Assembly: GCF_014651695.1 (NCBI RefSeq)
Contig: NZ_BMXJ01000002.1
Span: 186,001-250,000, forward strand
Origin: Nocardiopsis terrae
Lineage (GTDB): Bacteria; Actinomycetota; Actinomycetes; Streptosporangiales; Streptosporangiaceae
DNA: 64,000 bases
Direction of reading: 5' to 3'
Under the pieces are notes generated by a model. That model had not been told where the DNA came from. It saw nothing but the letters and a program-made list of their open reading frames with translations, and searched no databases. Positions within the stretch are counted from its first letter, which is position 1. Every line of letters starts with the position of its first letter. The position numbers and the translations under genes are program-made. Shown here piece after piece: positions 1 to 8,096 of this stretch.

Positions 1-2
1 CG

Positions 3-452
3 CCGCCGGTCCACCTCGGCACCCGCCTGTTCCACCGGGACACCCCGACGATCAAGGGGACGGGGCTGTTCGGGGTGATCCGGCAGCGGCGCGCGGCCCA
101 ACTGGACGGTTTCGACGACGCGCTGTTCACGGGTGTGGACGGCCGTGTGTCGGAGGGGCCCACCTGGAACATCGGCTTCCTGGAGGGGTCCGGGCTGGTC
201 TGGCCTCAGGCCCCCTGTCTGCCCGGGGTGACGATGCGCCTGGTCAGCCAGGCCGCCGAGCGGCTCGGGGTCCCGGTCTCCACGCGCCCGCTGGCGGCCG
301 TCGCGGCCACCAGGATGGCGGGCGCCTTCGTCACCAACGCCACCACCGGGGTCCGCCCGGTGGCGTCGGTGGACGGGGTCCGCCTGCCCCGCCCCGAGCT
401 GCTCGACGAGCTCAGCCGGGCCTACCGGGAGCTTCCCGGCGAGCTGTTGTGA
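3..452 (+). CDS. Class IV (PLP-dependent) aminotransferase, C-terminal part
   Basis: The reading frame is open from the window edge, so the N-terminus is missing. The visible 149 residues match fold-type IV PLP enzymes (branched-chain aminotransferase / aminodeoxychorismate lyase family). A lysine in TPTIKGTGLF sits where the Schiff-base lysine is expected, followed by the family block GRVSEGPTWNIGF with its conserved Glu and Asn. It ends with a PVASVDG / LDELSRAYRE tail typical of the family. The substrate cannot be told from this half. The stop lies 41 bp inside the 3' end of the convergent MMPL gene, so the two genes overlap tail to tail. Confidence 0.8.
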   Translation, partial: PPVHLGTRLFHRDTPTIKGTGLFGVIRQRRAAQLDGFDDALFTGVDGRVSEGPTWNIGFLEGSGLVWPQAPCLPGVTMRLVSQAAERLGVPVSTRPLAAVAATRMAGAFVTNATTGVRPVASVDGVRLPRPELLDELSRAYRELPGELL

Positions 453-2631
453 GCTGTCGCGCGCCCGTGCCGGAGACCGCGTCCGCACCGGTTTCCGGGC
501 CCGGGTGCGCGTTCCGGCCCGCGCGCCCGGGCCACCACAGCCGGGGCCCCGCGTCCAGGGCGAGCGCCGGGATGAGCAGGGTGCGCACCACGAGTGCGTC
601 GAGCAGCACCCCGAAGGCCACCAGGAAGGCCAGCTGGAGCAGGAACAGCAGCGGGATGACCGCGAGCGCCGCGAAGGTCGCCGCCAGCACCACCCCGGCG
701 GAGGTGATCACCCCGCCGGTGACGGTGAGGGCCCGCAGGACGCCCTCACGGTGGCCGTGCAGGAGCGTCTCCTCTCGGGCCCGCGACATCAGGAAGATGC
801 TGTAGTCGATGCCCAGGGCCACCAGGAACACGAACGCGAACAGCGGCACCACAGGGTCGGCCCCGGGCAGGTCCAGGACGTGGTCGAACACCAGGGTGCC
901 CACCCCGAGGGCGGCGGCGAACGAGAGCACGTTGGCCGCCATGAGCAGCAACGGCGCCACCAGGGAGCGCAGTAGCGGGATCAGCACCAGGAACACGACG
1001 ACCAGGACCAGGGGGACCACGACCGCGAAGTCGCGCTGGGCGGTCTCCCGGGTGTCGAGGTCGGTGGCGCTGACCCCGCCGACCAGGGCGTCGGCGCCGG
1101 GCACGGCGCGCACGTTCTCGCGCAGTTCGCGGACGGTGTCGACGGCCTCGGTGCTCTCGGGGTCGGCGGTCAGGCCGACCTCGACCAGGATACGGCCGTC
1201 CACCACCAGGGCGGGGCTCCGGGTTCCGGGCGGTGCGGGCTCGGTCACGGCTGCCGCGCCGTCCGTTCCCGGGGTCGCCTCCGCGGCCTCGACGACCTCG
1301 TCCAGGCGGTCGGCGTCGGCGGCCACCAGGGCGGGGGCCGCGCCGGAGTCCGAGCCGAATCCGCGTTCGAGGGTGCGCTGACCGTCGACCGCCTCGACCT
1401 CGGTGCGGAAGACGTCGGCCTGCCCGGTGCCCTCGGCGGTGAACTGGGGCGCGAACACGGCGGCGACCATCAGTAGGGCGGCGGTGCCCAGCCAGAGGGC
1501 GCGCGGGCGGCGGGCGACGGTGCGGGCGGTCCGCCCCCAGAAGGGGTGCTGCTGGAGGACCCCGTCGGTGGTCCGCCCCTCCTGCTGGCGGGGGCCGTGC
1601 GGGGCGGCGGGCCAGAAGGCCGCGCGCCCGCACAGGGCCAGGGCCGCGGGCAGGAAGGTCATCGCGGCGAGCATGGCGGCCACCACGCCGATGGCCACCA
1701 CGGGGCCGAGGCTGCTGGTGGAGTTGAGGTCGGCGGCCAGCAGGCACAGCAGGCCGAGGATGACGGTGCCGCCGGAGGCCAGGACGGGTCCGGTGACCCC
1801 TCGTACGGCCGCGAGGACGGCGTCGGGCACCCGGTCGCGGACGGCGAGTTCCTCGCGGTAGCGGGCGACGAGCAGCAGCGCGTAGTCGGTGCAGGCGCCC
1901 ACGACGAGGATGAACAGGATCCCCTGGCTCTGGCCGTTGAGGCTGACCAGCCCGGTGTCGGCTGCGGCGTAGACCAGGGCGCCGGACAGGCCGAGGGCGA
2001 GCAGGGAGGCGACGATGACCAGGACCGGCAGCAGCGGTGAGCGGTAGACGGCGACGAGGATGACCAGGACGGCGGCCACGGCCACCAGCAGGAGGGTGGA
2101 GTCGATGCCGCCGAAGGCCGCGGAGAGGTCGGCGGCGTATCCGGCGGGACCGGTGACCTGGGCCCGGAGGCCGTCGACGGGGTCGTCGGCGAGGAGGGCG
2201 CGCAGCTCGGCCACGGACTCCCCCGTGTCGTAGCTGTTGTCCACCGGGACCACGAGTTGGGCGACGGAGGGGTCCTCGGTGCCGGGGACGGGGCCGACCA
2301 CCTGGCCGGAGACCCAGGGTTGTTCGCCGATCCGCTCGGCGAGGGAGGCGGCGTCGGCGAGTCGGGCGTCGGCGAGGTCCTCGTCCCCGGAGAGGACGAC
2401 GACGGCGGGGACGCTGTCGGCGCGGTCGAAGTCCTCGGCGATCCGGTCGACCTCGGTGGACTCGGCACCGTCCGGGAGGAAGGCGGCGGGGTCGTTGGTC
2501 TGGACCTCGCCGAGTCTGCCGAGGAAGGCGCCAAGGGGGCCCGCGCCCAGGATCCACACCAGGGCGACCAGGAGGGCGGCCCCCACCCACCAGCGTGACC
2601 GCCGGGCCGGGGGTTCGAGTCGTGTACTCAC
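412..2631 (-). CDS. MMPL/RND-family membrane exporter
   Basis: A 739-residue protein of the RND superfamily, MMPL branch, which exports lipids or hydrophobic compounds with proton-motive force. It has the expected repeated layout: one N-terminal membrane helix (VGAALLVALVWILG), a large extracytoplasmic loop, five or six helices, then a second loop and a second helix bundle. The motif GACTDYALLLVARYREEL in the first half and GIDYSIFLMSRAREE in the second are the characteristic paired Asp-Tyr segments of helices 4 and 10. I chose the GTG at 2631 (VSTRLEPPARR) because GGAAGGA lies 9 nt upstream. A longer frame from 2712 would include the likely promoter. Substrate unknown. No TetR-type regulator is adjacent. 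Confidence 0.88.
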   Translation of the reverse strand: MSTRLEPPARRSRWWVGAALLVALVWILGAGPLGAFLGRLGEVQTNDPAAFLPDGAESTEVDRIAEDFDRADSVPAVVVLSGDEDLADARLADAASLAERIGEQPWVSGQVVGPVPGTEDPSVAQLVVPVDNSYDTGESVAELRALLADDPVDGLRAQVTGPAGYAADLSAAFGGIDSTLLLVAVAAVLVILVAVYRSPLLPVLVIVASLLALGLSGALVYAAADTGLVSLNGQSQGILFILVVGACTDYALLLVARYREELAVRDRVPDAVLAAVRGVTGPVLASGGTVILGLLCLLAADLNSTSSLGPVVAIGVVAAMLAAMTFLPAALALCGRAAFWPAAPHGPRQQEGRTTDGVLQQHPFWGRTARTVARRPRALWLGTAALLMVAAVFAPQFTAEGTGQADVFRTEVEAVDGQRTLERGFGSDSGAAPALVAADADRLDEVVEAAEATPGTDGAAAVTEPAPPGTRSPALVVDGRILVEVGLTADPESTEAVDTVRELRENVRAVPGADALVGGVSATDLDTRETAQRDFAVVVPLVLVVVFLVLIPLLRSLVAPLLLMAANVLSFAAALGVGTLVFDHVLDLPGADPVVPLFAFVFLVALGIDYSIFLMSRAREETLLHGHREGVLRALTVTGGVITSAGVVLAATFAALAVIPLLFLLQLAFLVAFGVLLDALVVRTLLIPALALDAGPRLWWPGRAGRNAHPGPETGADAVSGTGARQLTTARREAPGRPG

Positions 2632-2657
2632 CGTCGGTTGTCCTTCCGGGTTCGCTG

Positions 2658-2698
2658 AGATATAGCTAGAAATGCGAGCTTCTTGGAATCCTAGCCAA
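2658..2698 (-). promoter_or_regulatory. Putative promoter/operator of the MMPL gene
   Basis: An AT-rich patch in otherwise GC-rich DNA just upstream of the MMPL start. Reading the minus strand, TTCCAA (2684-2689) and TATATC (2658-2663) are 18 bp apart, giving a -35/-10-like pair and a leader of about 20 nt. The arms GCTAG (2665-2669) and CTAGC (2691-2695) form an inverted repeat across the same segment, so a repressor site could overlap the promoter. An alternative -35 is TTGGCT at 2693-2698. Prediction only. Confidence 0.4.
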
Positions 2699-2720
2699 TC
2701 CTGAGAGTGCACCGTCCCCT

Positions 2721-2760
2721 CCCCCTCACCCGCCCCACCGGTTCGGGGCGGGTGAGGGGG
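2721..2760 (-). terminator. Strong GC hairpin terminator
   Basis: A perfect 16-bp stem (2721-2736 with 2745-2760) with an 8-nt loop ACCGGTTC. It lies 23 bp past the stop of the SDR/DUF2867 gene and isolates it from the MMPL gene on the same strand. There is no long T-run, as is common in high-GC actinobacteria. Confidence 0.7.
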
Positions 2761-2783
2761 CTTCTCCCGGGGCGGACCCGCGG

Positions 2784-4286
2784 CTAGGCGCCCCGGTCCC
2801 GCTGGTCCCCCGCGGCGCCCTGCTCGGCCCGGGCGGCGATGTTGGCGGCCATCGACCCGAACACCACCCCGTGGAAGGGCGTCACCGCCTTCCAGTACAG
2901 GTGGCCCAACAGCCCGCGCGGGTGGAACAGCGCCCGCTGGTGGTACACGGTGCGCCCACGGGCCTCACCCACCCCCAGCTCCAACCAGGCCGGTCCGGGC
3001 AGCCGCATCTCCGCCCGCAACCGCAGCAGCCGTCCCGGCACGATCTCCTCCACCCGCCAGAAGTCCAGCGAGTCCCCCACCCGCAGGCGTTCGGGATCGC
3101 GTCGGCCGCGGCGCGGCCCCACCCCTCCCACGGCCAGGTCGATCCAGCCCCGGGCGGCCCAGGCCAGCGGCCAGGAGTACCAGCCCCGCTCCCCGCCGAT
3201 CCCCTCGATCACCCGCCACAGCTGTTCGGCGGGAGCGTCCACCACCCGGGCGCGGCGGTCGGTGTACAGGCTGCCCCCGGACCAGTCGGGGTCGGTGGGC
3301 AGGGGGTCCGAAGGGGCGCTGGGCCAGGCCGCGGACGACCAGCGGGTGTCCACCCGGTCCTCGTCGATGCGGCGCAGCGCCAGCGCCACCGCCCGGTCGA
3401 ACCCGATCCGCTCGTGGTCGTCCAACAGCTCGGCCAGGTCGTCCTCTCCGGCCACCGAGTCATGGCGCAGCGACTCCACCAGCGGACGCGCCACCGCGGG
3501 CGGAACCGGTGTGATGAGGCCGACCCACAGGCTGGACAGCCCCGGCGACAGCACGGGCACCGGGAGGATGAGCCTGCGGGCCAGACCCGCCTCGGCGGCG
3601 AAGCGCTGGATCATCTCCGCGTAGGTGAGGGTCTCGGGCCCGCCGATGTCGAAGGCGCGGTTGGTGTCGGCCGGCAGGGCGTCGGCCTCCACCAGCAGGC
3701 GCAGCACGTCGCGTACGGCGATGGGCTGTACCCGGCTGCGCACCCACCGCGGCGTGGTCATGGCGGGCAGGCGTTCGGTGAGGTGCCGCAGCATCTCGAA
3801 GGAGGCCGAACCCGAACCGAGGATCACCGCCGCGCGCAGCACGACGGTGGGCACCGGACCGTCCAGCAGGAGGTCGGCGACCTCCTTGCGGGAGGCCATG
3901 TGCGCCGAGAGCTCCTCCCCGTCCGGGGCGAGCCCGCCCAGGTAGACCACCCGGCCGACGCCGGCCTCCCCTGCGGCGCGGGCGAAGGTACGGGCGCCCT
4001 TCGCGTCGTTGCTCTCGAAGTCGCCGCCCCCGCCCATCGAGTGCACCAGGTAGTAGGCCACGTCCGCCCCGGCCAGGGCCTCGGCCAGGCCCTCGCCGGA
4101 GATCACGTCGCCGCGTACCACCTCCACCCGCTCCCGCCAGGGGTGGTCGCGGAGCTTGTCCGGGGTCCGGGCCAGGCAGCGGACCCGGTACCCGGCGGCG
4201 AGCAGTTCGGGGACCAGGCGGCCGCCGATGTACCCGCTGGCTCCGGTGACCAGTGCCAGACGCCCCCGGCGGGGCGCGCCGCTCAC
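2784..4286 (-). CDS. NAD(P)-binding SDR-type protein fused to DUF2867 domain
   Basis: 500 residues. The N-terminal half is an extended/atypical SDR Rossmann domain: LVTGASGYIGGRLV is the dinucleotide-binding glycine motif, and YLVHSMGGGGDF, VVLRAAVILGSGS and the DIGGPETLTY substrate loop follow. The C-terminal 170 residues (from about 335) resemble DUF2867, a START/SRPBCC-like fold (VDAPAEQLWRVIEGIGG, DFWRVEEIVPGRLLRL, FHPRGLLGHLYWKAV). This two-domain arrangement is a recognised actinobacterial family of unknown substrate. The GTG start at 4286 overlaps the stop of the upstream DUF4383 gene by 4 bp (GTGA), so the two are translationally coupled. Confidence 0.85.
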   Translation of the reverse strand: MSGAPRRGRLALVTGASGYIGGRLVPELLAAGYRVRCLARTPDKLRDHPWRERVEVVRGDVISGEGLAEALAGADVAYYLVHSMGGGGDFESNDAKGARTFARAAGEAGVGRVVYLGGLAPDGEELSAHMASRKEVADLLLDGPVPTVVLRAAVILGSGSASFEMLRHLTERLPAMTTPRWVRSRVQPIAVRDVLRLLVEADALPADTNRAFDIGGPETLTYAEMIQRFAAEAGLARRLILPVPVLSPGLSSLWVGLITPVPPAVARPLVESLRHDSVAGEDDLAELLDDHERIGFDRAVALALRRIDEDRVDTRWSSAAWPSAPSDPLPTDPDWSGGSLYTDRRARVVDAPAEQLWRVIEGIGGERGWYSWPLAWAARGWIDLAVGGVGPRRGRRDPERLRVGDSLDFWRVEEIVPGRLLRLRAEMRLPGPAWLELGVGEARGRTVYHQRALFHPRGLLGHLYWKAVTPFHGVVFGSMAANIAARAEQGAAGDQRDRGA

Positions 4287-4942
4287 TCCGCCGCCCCGTC
4301 GGCGCGGTGGCGGCCGCGCACGCGCGGTGCGCCCCCGTCAGCGGCCGCGTCCCGGGCTCCGGCCTGCTGTTCCACCCGGTGGTCGGGTTCCCCTGCGGCG
4401 TCCCGGAGGCGTTCGTCGGTGCTCCCGTGACCGACGGACCCGCCGACGCCCTCGGCGCGCGGAGCCGGGACCCGGCCCCGGTGCCGGGACTCCCGGTGCT
4501 GGCGGAAGGGGTTGTCCTCGGCCAGGCCGCCGCTGAAGCGGCCGTACATGCCGAAGGTCATCACCATCAGGCCCACGACGAAACTGAAGATGACGTTGGG
4601 CATGGAGAAGGCCAGGATGTTGAAGTCGGTACTCATCAGGTAGAGGTTGACCAGCCCGCTGGCTACGAAGGCCGCACCGACCGCCACGCACACGGTGGAG
4701 GCGAAGATCCCGCCCAGCACCATCGCGCCCACCAGCAGCGATCCGATGGCGATCGACAGGAAGCTCAGCGCCCCGTTGGTGGACAGTCCCGCGATCACCT
4801 CGCCCTGGGTGTCGAACAGCGGGAGTCTGATCATCAGTCCCGCGGTGCCGAAACCGATCAGGACCAGTCCGGTGAGACCGGCGCCGATCCGGTAGACGAT
4901 GTCGAGCCGCCGGTCCGCCCGGCGCTTGGTGTCCAGATCCAT
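4283..4942 (-). CDS. DUF4383 membrane protein
   Basis: 219 residues. Four membrane helices are visible: IGAGLTGLVLIGFGTAGL, LSFLSIAIGSLLVGAMVLGG, STVCVAVGAAFVASGLVNLY and MPNVIFSFVVGLMVMTFGMYG. A polar, Arg/Glu/His-rich C-terminal tail of about 80 residues follows. This layout and the sequence NILAFSMPNVIFSF fit the DUF4383 family, whose function is unknown. The ATG at 4942 is preceded by AAAGGGG; a longer frame to 5047 would run through the intergenic region. It is divergent from the litR-like gene, with 92 bp between the starts, so the two may share control. Confidence 0.75.
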   Translation of the reverse strand: MDLDTKRRADRRLDIVYRIGAGLTGLVLIGFGTAGLMIRLPLFDTQGEVIAGLSTNGALSFLSIAIGSLLVGAMVLGGIFASTVCVAVGAAFVASGLVNLYLMSTDFNILAFSMPNVIFSFVVGLMVMTFGMYGRFSGGLAEDNPFRQHRESRHRGRVPAPRAEGVGGSVGHGSTDERLRDAAGEPDHRVEQQAGARDAAADGGAPRVRGRHRADGAAE

Positions 4943-4966
4943 GTTGTCGCCCCTTTCGGTGCTCTC

Positions 4967-4980
4967 CCGACTAGAGTCGG
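4967..4980. promoter_or_regulatory. Palindrome between DUF4383 and litR-like genes
   Basis: CCGACT-AG-AGTCGG is a perfect 6-bp inverted repeat with a 2-bp centre. It lies in the 92-bp divergent intergenic region, 25 bp before the DUF4383 start and about 55 bp before the MerR start. It is a candidate operator for the adjacent MerR/B12 regulator or another factor. No binding evidence. Confidence 0.4.
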
Positions 4981-5034
4981 AGGTCAGCGACGCGCGCCAC
5001 AAGTCGCACCGCTTTCGCAACGTGTTGGGGTGCC

Positions 5035-6099
5035 ATGAACGACGCACTCTCCCCGGGGGCCGCGGCCCGCCTGTTGGGGGTCACTCCGACCACGCTGCGC
5101 AGTTGGGACCGGCGTTACGGGATCGGTCCCGGGGAGCGCAGCCCCGGCGGCCACCGCAGGTACTCACCGGCCGACATGGACCGGTTGCGGGAACTGTGCC
5201 GTCTGGTCGGTGAGGGCGTGCCCCCCGCCACGGCCGCACAGCGGATCCTGGACCGGACCCCGGCGGCTCGGCCGGTCCTTCGCGCGTCCGCCGCCGTGTC
5301 CCAGAAGGATTCCCCGGACACGCCCGAGCGAACCGGACAGGATCACACTCACGCCCCAGCAGACCCCCACGGCACCCCGTCAACACCATCCGGGAGCCCC
5401 GCCCCGCCCGCCTCCGGACGGCCGGGGCGGCCCGGCGGGGACACCCTGCCGCTCGGCACCGCGTCCCCCTCCCTGCAGGGGATCGCCCGTGCCGCCATGC
5501 GCATGGATTCCGACCTGGTCGAACACCTGCTGCAGAGGGCACTGGCCGAACACGGCACCGTCGCGGTCTGGGAGAACCTGGCGATGCCGCTGCTGTACGG
5601 GATGGGCCGCAAGTGGGAGGACACCCGCCGCTACGTGGAGGTGGAGCACCTGCTGTCCTGGGCGGTCTCCTCGGCGCTGCGCCGGGTGCCCCCGGGACCG
5701 CCGGACCGGCCGGGACCGGGCCACGCGCCCGGGTCCGGCCGACCGGTGGTCCTGGCCTGCGCCCCGCACGAGATGCACAGCCTGCCGGTGGAGGCCCTGG
5801 CCGCGGCGTTGCGGGAGGCCGGTCGGGCCCACCGGGTCCTGGGGCCCTGCACCCCCACCGAGGCGGTCGTGCGCACCGTCCGGCGGATCGGGCCGAGCGC
5901 CGTGGTGCTGTGGTGCCACACCCGTGGCGACCAGGGCGCCGGGACGCTGTTGGCCGCCGCCGGGGCCGCCGCCGCAGCCAGGGAACACGTCGGCCTGTAC
6001 ACGGCGGGCCCGGGCTGGCGCGGTGTGCGGGCGGCCCGGCGGTTCGCCGACGGCCACCTGGGCTCCCTCACCGAGGCGATGGCCGCCCTGGCGCCCTGA
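5035..6099 (+). CDS. litR: MerR-family regulator with B12-binding (LitR/CarH-type photoreceptor) domain
   Basis: 354 residues. Residues 5-75 are a MerR winged helix (AARLLGVTPTTLRSWDRRYG, then GGHRRYSPADMDRL). A proline-rich linker covers about 76-145. Residues 146-215 form the four-helix bundle and 236-354 the cobalamin-binding Rossmann domain. The adenosyl-B12 light-sensing set is present: W194 in GRKWED, E204-H205 in VEVEHLLSW, and CAPHEMH with H248 as the candidate lower axial ligand, as in CarH. Known LitR/CarH proteins repress carotenoid genes in the dark. Its place next to crtY matches Streptomyces litR loci, but no ECF sigma gene (litS) is beside it here. Its 3' end overlaps crtY tail to tail by 32 bp. 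Confidence 0.88.
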   Translation: MNDALSPGAAARLLGVTPTTLRSWDRRYGIGPGERSPGGHRRYSPADMDRLRELCRLVGEGVPPATAAQRILDRTPAARPVLRASAAVSQKDSPDTPERTGQDHTHAPADPHGTPSTPSGSPAPPASGRPGRPGGDTLPLGTASPSLQGIARAAMRMDSDLVEHLLQRALAEHGTVAVWENLAMPLLYGMGRKWEDTRRYVEVEHLLSWAVSSALRRVPPGPPDRPGPGHAPGSGRPVVLACAPHEMHSLPVEALAAALREAGRAHRVLGPCTPTEAVVRTVRRIGPSAVVLWCHTRGDQGAGTLLAAAGAAAAAREHVGLYTAGPGWRGVRAARRFADGHLGSLTEAMAALAP

Positions 6100-7297
6100 A
6101 CCGGCCCGGGATCCCGCCGGCGCGGGTGCGCAGGCTGTACCACAGGTGGTCGAGGGTGGTCCGGGACATCGCCCCGAGGGGGGTGGTCAGCCCCATCGCG
6201 AGCTCCCCGGGCAGGCGGGAGGTGCCGTCCAGGAAGGCCAGGACGTCGCCGAGCCGGTTGGCGGCGAAGAGCCGCGTGAAGAAGTCGGCGCCCGCCACCC
6301 GCCCGCTGTCCAGTGCCCGGAGCATGATGGCGTCCATGGCCAGGTGCCTGGCCCGGTAGGGCACCGGGGGCACCGGGGTCCGGCCCTCGGCCAGGGCCCG
6401 GGCCACCGCTGCCGTCTGGCGGGCCACCCCGCTGAAGGTGTAGCCGGTGGAGGGCCGGGTGGCCCCGCCCGCGGTGCCGATGCGGAACAGGCGCCGACCG
6501 GTACGGGTGGGGAAGGACGCGTCGGTCATCGGGATCACCCCCTGTTCCGCGGCGGTGACCTCGACGTCCCCCAGTCCGGCCCGGGTGCAGTAGTCGGTGA
6601 GCGCCACGTCGTACTCGGCCGTGGTCAGGGCGCTGCGCCCGAACTCGGTGTACTCCACCAGCGCCTCCCGGGAGGACAGCGGGAGCACGTACCCGAAGGC
6701 CACCCCGGTGCGGGGCTGGGGCGGACGCAGATCCATCAGAACGGCGGCACCGGGGTCGAAGGCGTCGCGGTGAGTGCGCACGAACCAGCCCCGGAAGTGC
6801 TGGAGCAGGGTGGTGCGCCCGTCCTGCGGCACGGGCGGCGGACGCGAGTCGAAGACCCACCGGGCCCTCAGGCGGACCGCGGTGCCGTCGGGGGCGGTGG
6901 CGTGCACAGTGGCGTGGTCGGGACCGTCGACCAGCCCGGTCACGTACAGCTCCCGCTGGTCGAGGTGCTCGTCGGCGCGGTCGCGGACGTGCGCGGCCAC
7001 GTCGGTGGAGCGCAGCATCTTGTACAGGTAGGGGTCGGCCGGGGAGCGGTACTCGGCGCCGTCGGGCCCCAGCACGGTCAGGTCGCGCCACCGTGCGGCC
7101 AGGAGCGGGTCCCAGAGTCCGCCCTCCGCCTCCCAGAAGCACCAGGTGCGCGGGGGCGGCGTGTGTGGCCCGGACGGCGGTTCCAGCAGGGCGGTGCGCA
7201 GGGGCCGTCCGCGTCGTTCGTTGACCCCGCCCATGCGATGGGCCAGGGTGAGCCCTGCGGCTCCCCCACCGATGATCACCACTTCGTAGTCGGCCAT
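6068..7297 (-). CDS. crtY: Lycopene beta-cyclase, CrtY type
   Basis: 409 residues, a usual length for CrtY/CrtL flavoproteins. It starts with the dinucleotide motif VVIIGGGAAGLTLAHRM, followed by the family block PPPRTWCFWE (W-C-F-W-E, a hallmark of lycopene cyclases). Further on are GWFVRTHRDAFDP, LVEYTEFGRSALT, and GTAGGATRPSTGYTFSGV near the C-terminal third. It should convert lycopene to beta-carotene. The ATG at 7297 places the Rossmann motif at the N-terminus; the open frame extends to 7390 but would overlap crtT. It is divergent from crtT with a 52-bp gap, whereas Streptomyces clusters usually carry crtY, crtT and crtU in one direction. Confidence 0.88.
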   Translation of the reverse strand: MADYEVVIIGGGAAGLTLAHRMGGVNERRGRPLRTALLEPPSGPHTPPPRTWCFWEAEGGLWDPLLAARWRDLTVLGPDGAEYRSPADPYLYKMLRSTDVAAHVRDRADEHLDQRELYVTGLVDGPDHATVHATAPDGTAVRLRARWVFDSRPPPVPQDGRTTLLQHFRGWFVRTHRDAFDPGAAVLMDLRPPQPRTGVAFGYVLPLSSREALVEYTEFGRSALTTAEYDVALTDYCTRAGLGDVEVTAAEQGVIPMTDASFPTRTGRRLFRIGTAGGATRPSTGYTFSGVARQTAAVARALAEGRTPVPPVPYRARHLAMDAIMLRALDSGRVAGADFFTRLFAANRLGDVLAFLDGTSRLPGELAMGLTTPLGAMSRTTLDHLWYSLRTRAGGIPGRFRAPGRPSPR

Positions 7298-7349
7298 ACC
7301 ACCAGCATGCCGGGGCGCGGGGCGTCCGGCGGGTGGACACGGGAGGAAC

Positions 7350-8096
7350 ATGACCACCACGACGGGCCGGATGAAGACCGGAGCGGTCACCCACGAGTTC
7401 GACCACGCGGCCGACGCCTACGACCGGCTGGTCGGCGCCAACCCCGGATACCACCGCGACCTGCGCACCTCCGTGCGGCGGCTACGGCTGCCGGGGCGGG
7501 GTGAGGGCCTGCGCCTGTTGGACCTGGGGTGCGGGACCGGAGCGTCCACGGCGGCCCTGGCGGAGGCGGCGCCGCGGGCCCGGATCGTGGCCGTGGACGC
7601 CTCGCAGGGCATGCTCGACGCCGCACGGTCCAAGGTCTGGCCGCACGGTGTGGAGTTCCACCGGGCACGGGCCGAGACGCTGACACCGGAGTGGGTGGCC
7701 GAGCGTCTGGGCGGCCCGGCGGACGCGGTGTTCGCCGCGTACCTGATCCGCAACGTCCCCGACCCCGACGCCCTGCTGTCCGCGGTCTCGGCGGTGCTGC
7801 GGCCCGGCGGACGCGTGGCCCTGCACGAGTACTCCGTGGCGGACTCGGTGTCGGCCCGGGCGGTGTGGACCGCGGTGTGCTGGGGGGTGGTCATCCCCTC
7901 CGGGCGGGCCCTGACCGGCCGCGCGGACCTGTTCCGCTACCTGTGGCGCAGCGTGGTGGAGTTCGACGGCGCCCGCGCCCTGCTGGCGCGGATGCGCGCC
8001 GCCGGGCTGGAGTCGGTGGCCGGGGCCCCGCTGCCGGGCTGGCAGTACGGGATCACCCACACCTTCGTCGGCGCGCGGCCCGGGGGCCGCTGGTGA
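7350..8096 (+). CDS. crtT: SAM-dependent methyltransferase of the carotenoid cluster (CrtT-like)
   Basis: 248 residues. Class I methyltransferase fold: LLDLGCGTGAST is motif I, VAVDASQGML carries the acidic SAM-ribose residue, and AAYLIRNVPDPDALL matches the UbiE/MenG-type post-motif with the RNVPD block. LRPGGRVALHEYS is motif III. It is named CrtT because Streptomyces isorenieratene loci carry a methyltransferase in the same position between crtY and crtU; its acceptor is not established here. A strong GGGAGGAAC site precedes the ATG. The stop overlaps the crtU start (GTGA), so the two are coupled. Confidence 0.78.
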   Translation: MTTTTGRMKTGAVTHEFDHAADAYDRLVGANPGYHRDLRTSVRRLRLPGRGEGLRLLDLGCGTGASTAALAEAAPRARIVAVDASQGMLDAARSKVWPHGVEFHRARAETLTPEWVAERLGGPADAVFAAYLIRNVPDPDALLSAVSAVLRPGGRVALHEYSVADSVSARAVWTAVCWGVVIPSGRALTGRADLFRYLWRSVVEFDGARALLARMRAAGLESVAGAPLPGWQYGITHTFVGARPGGRW

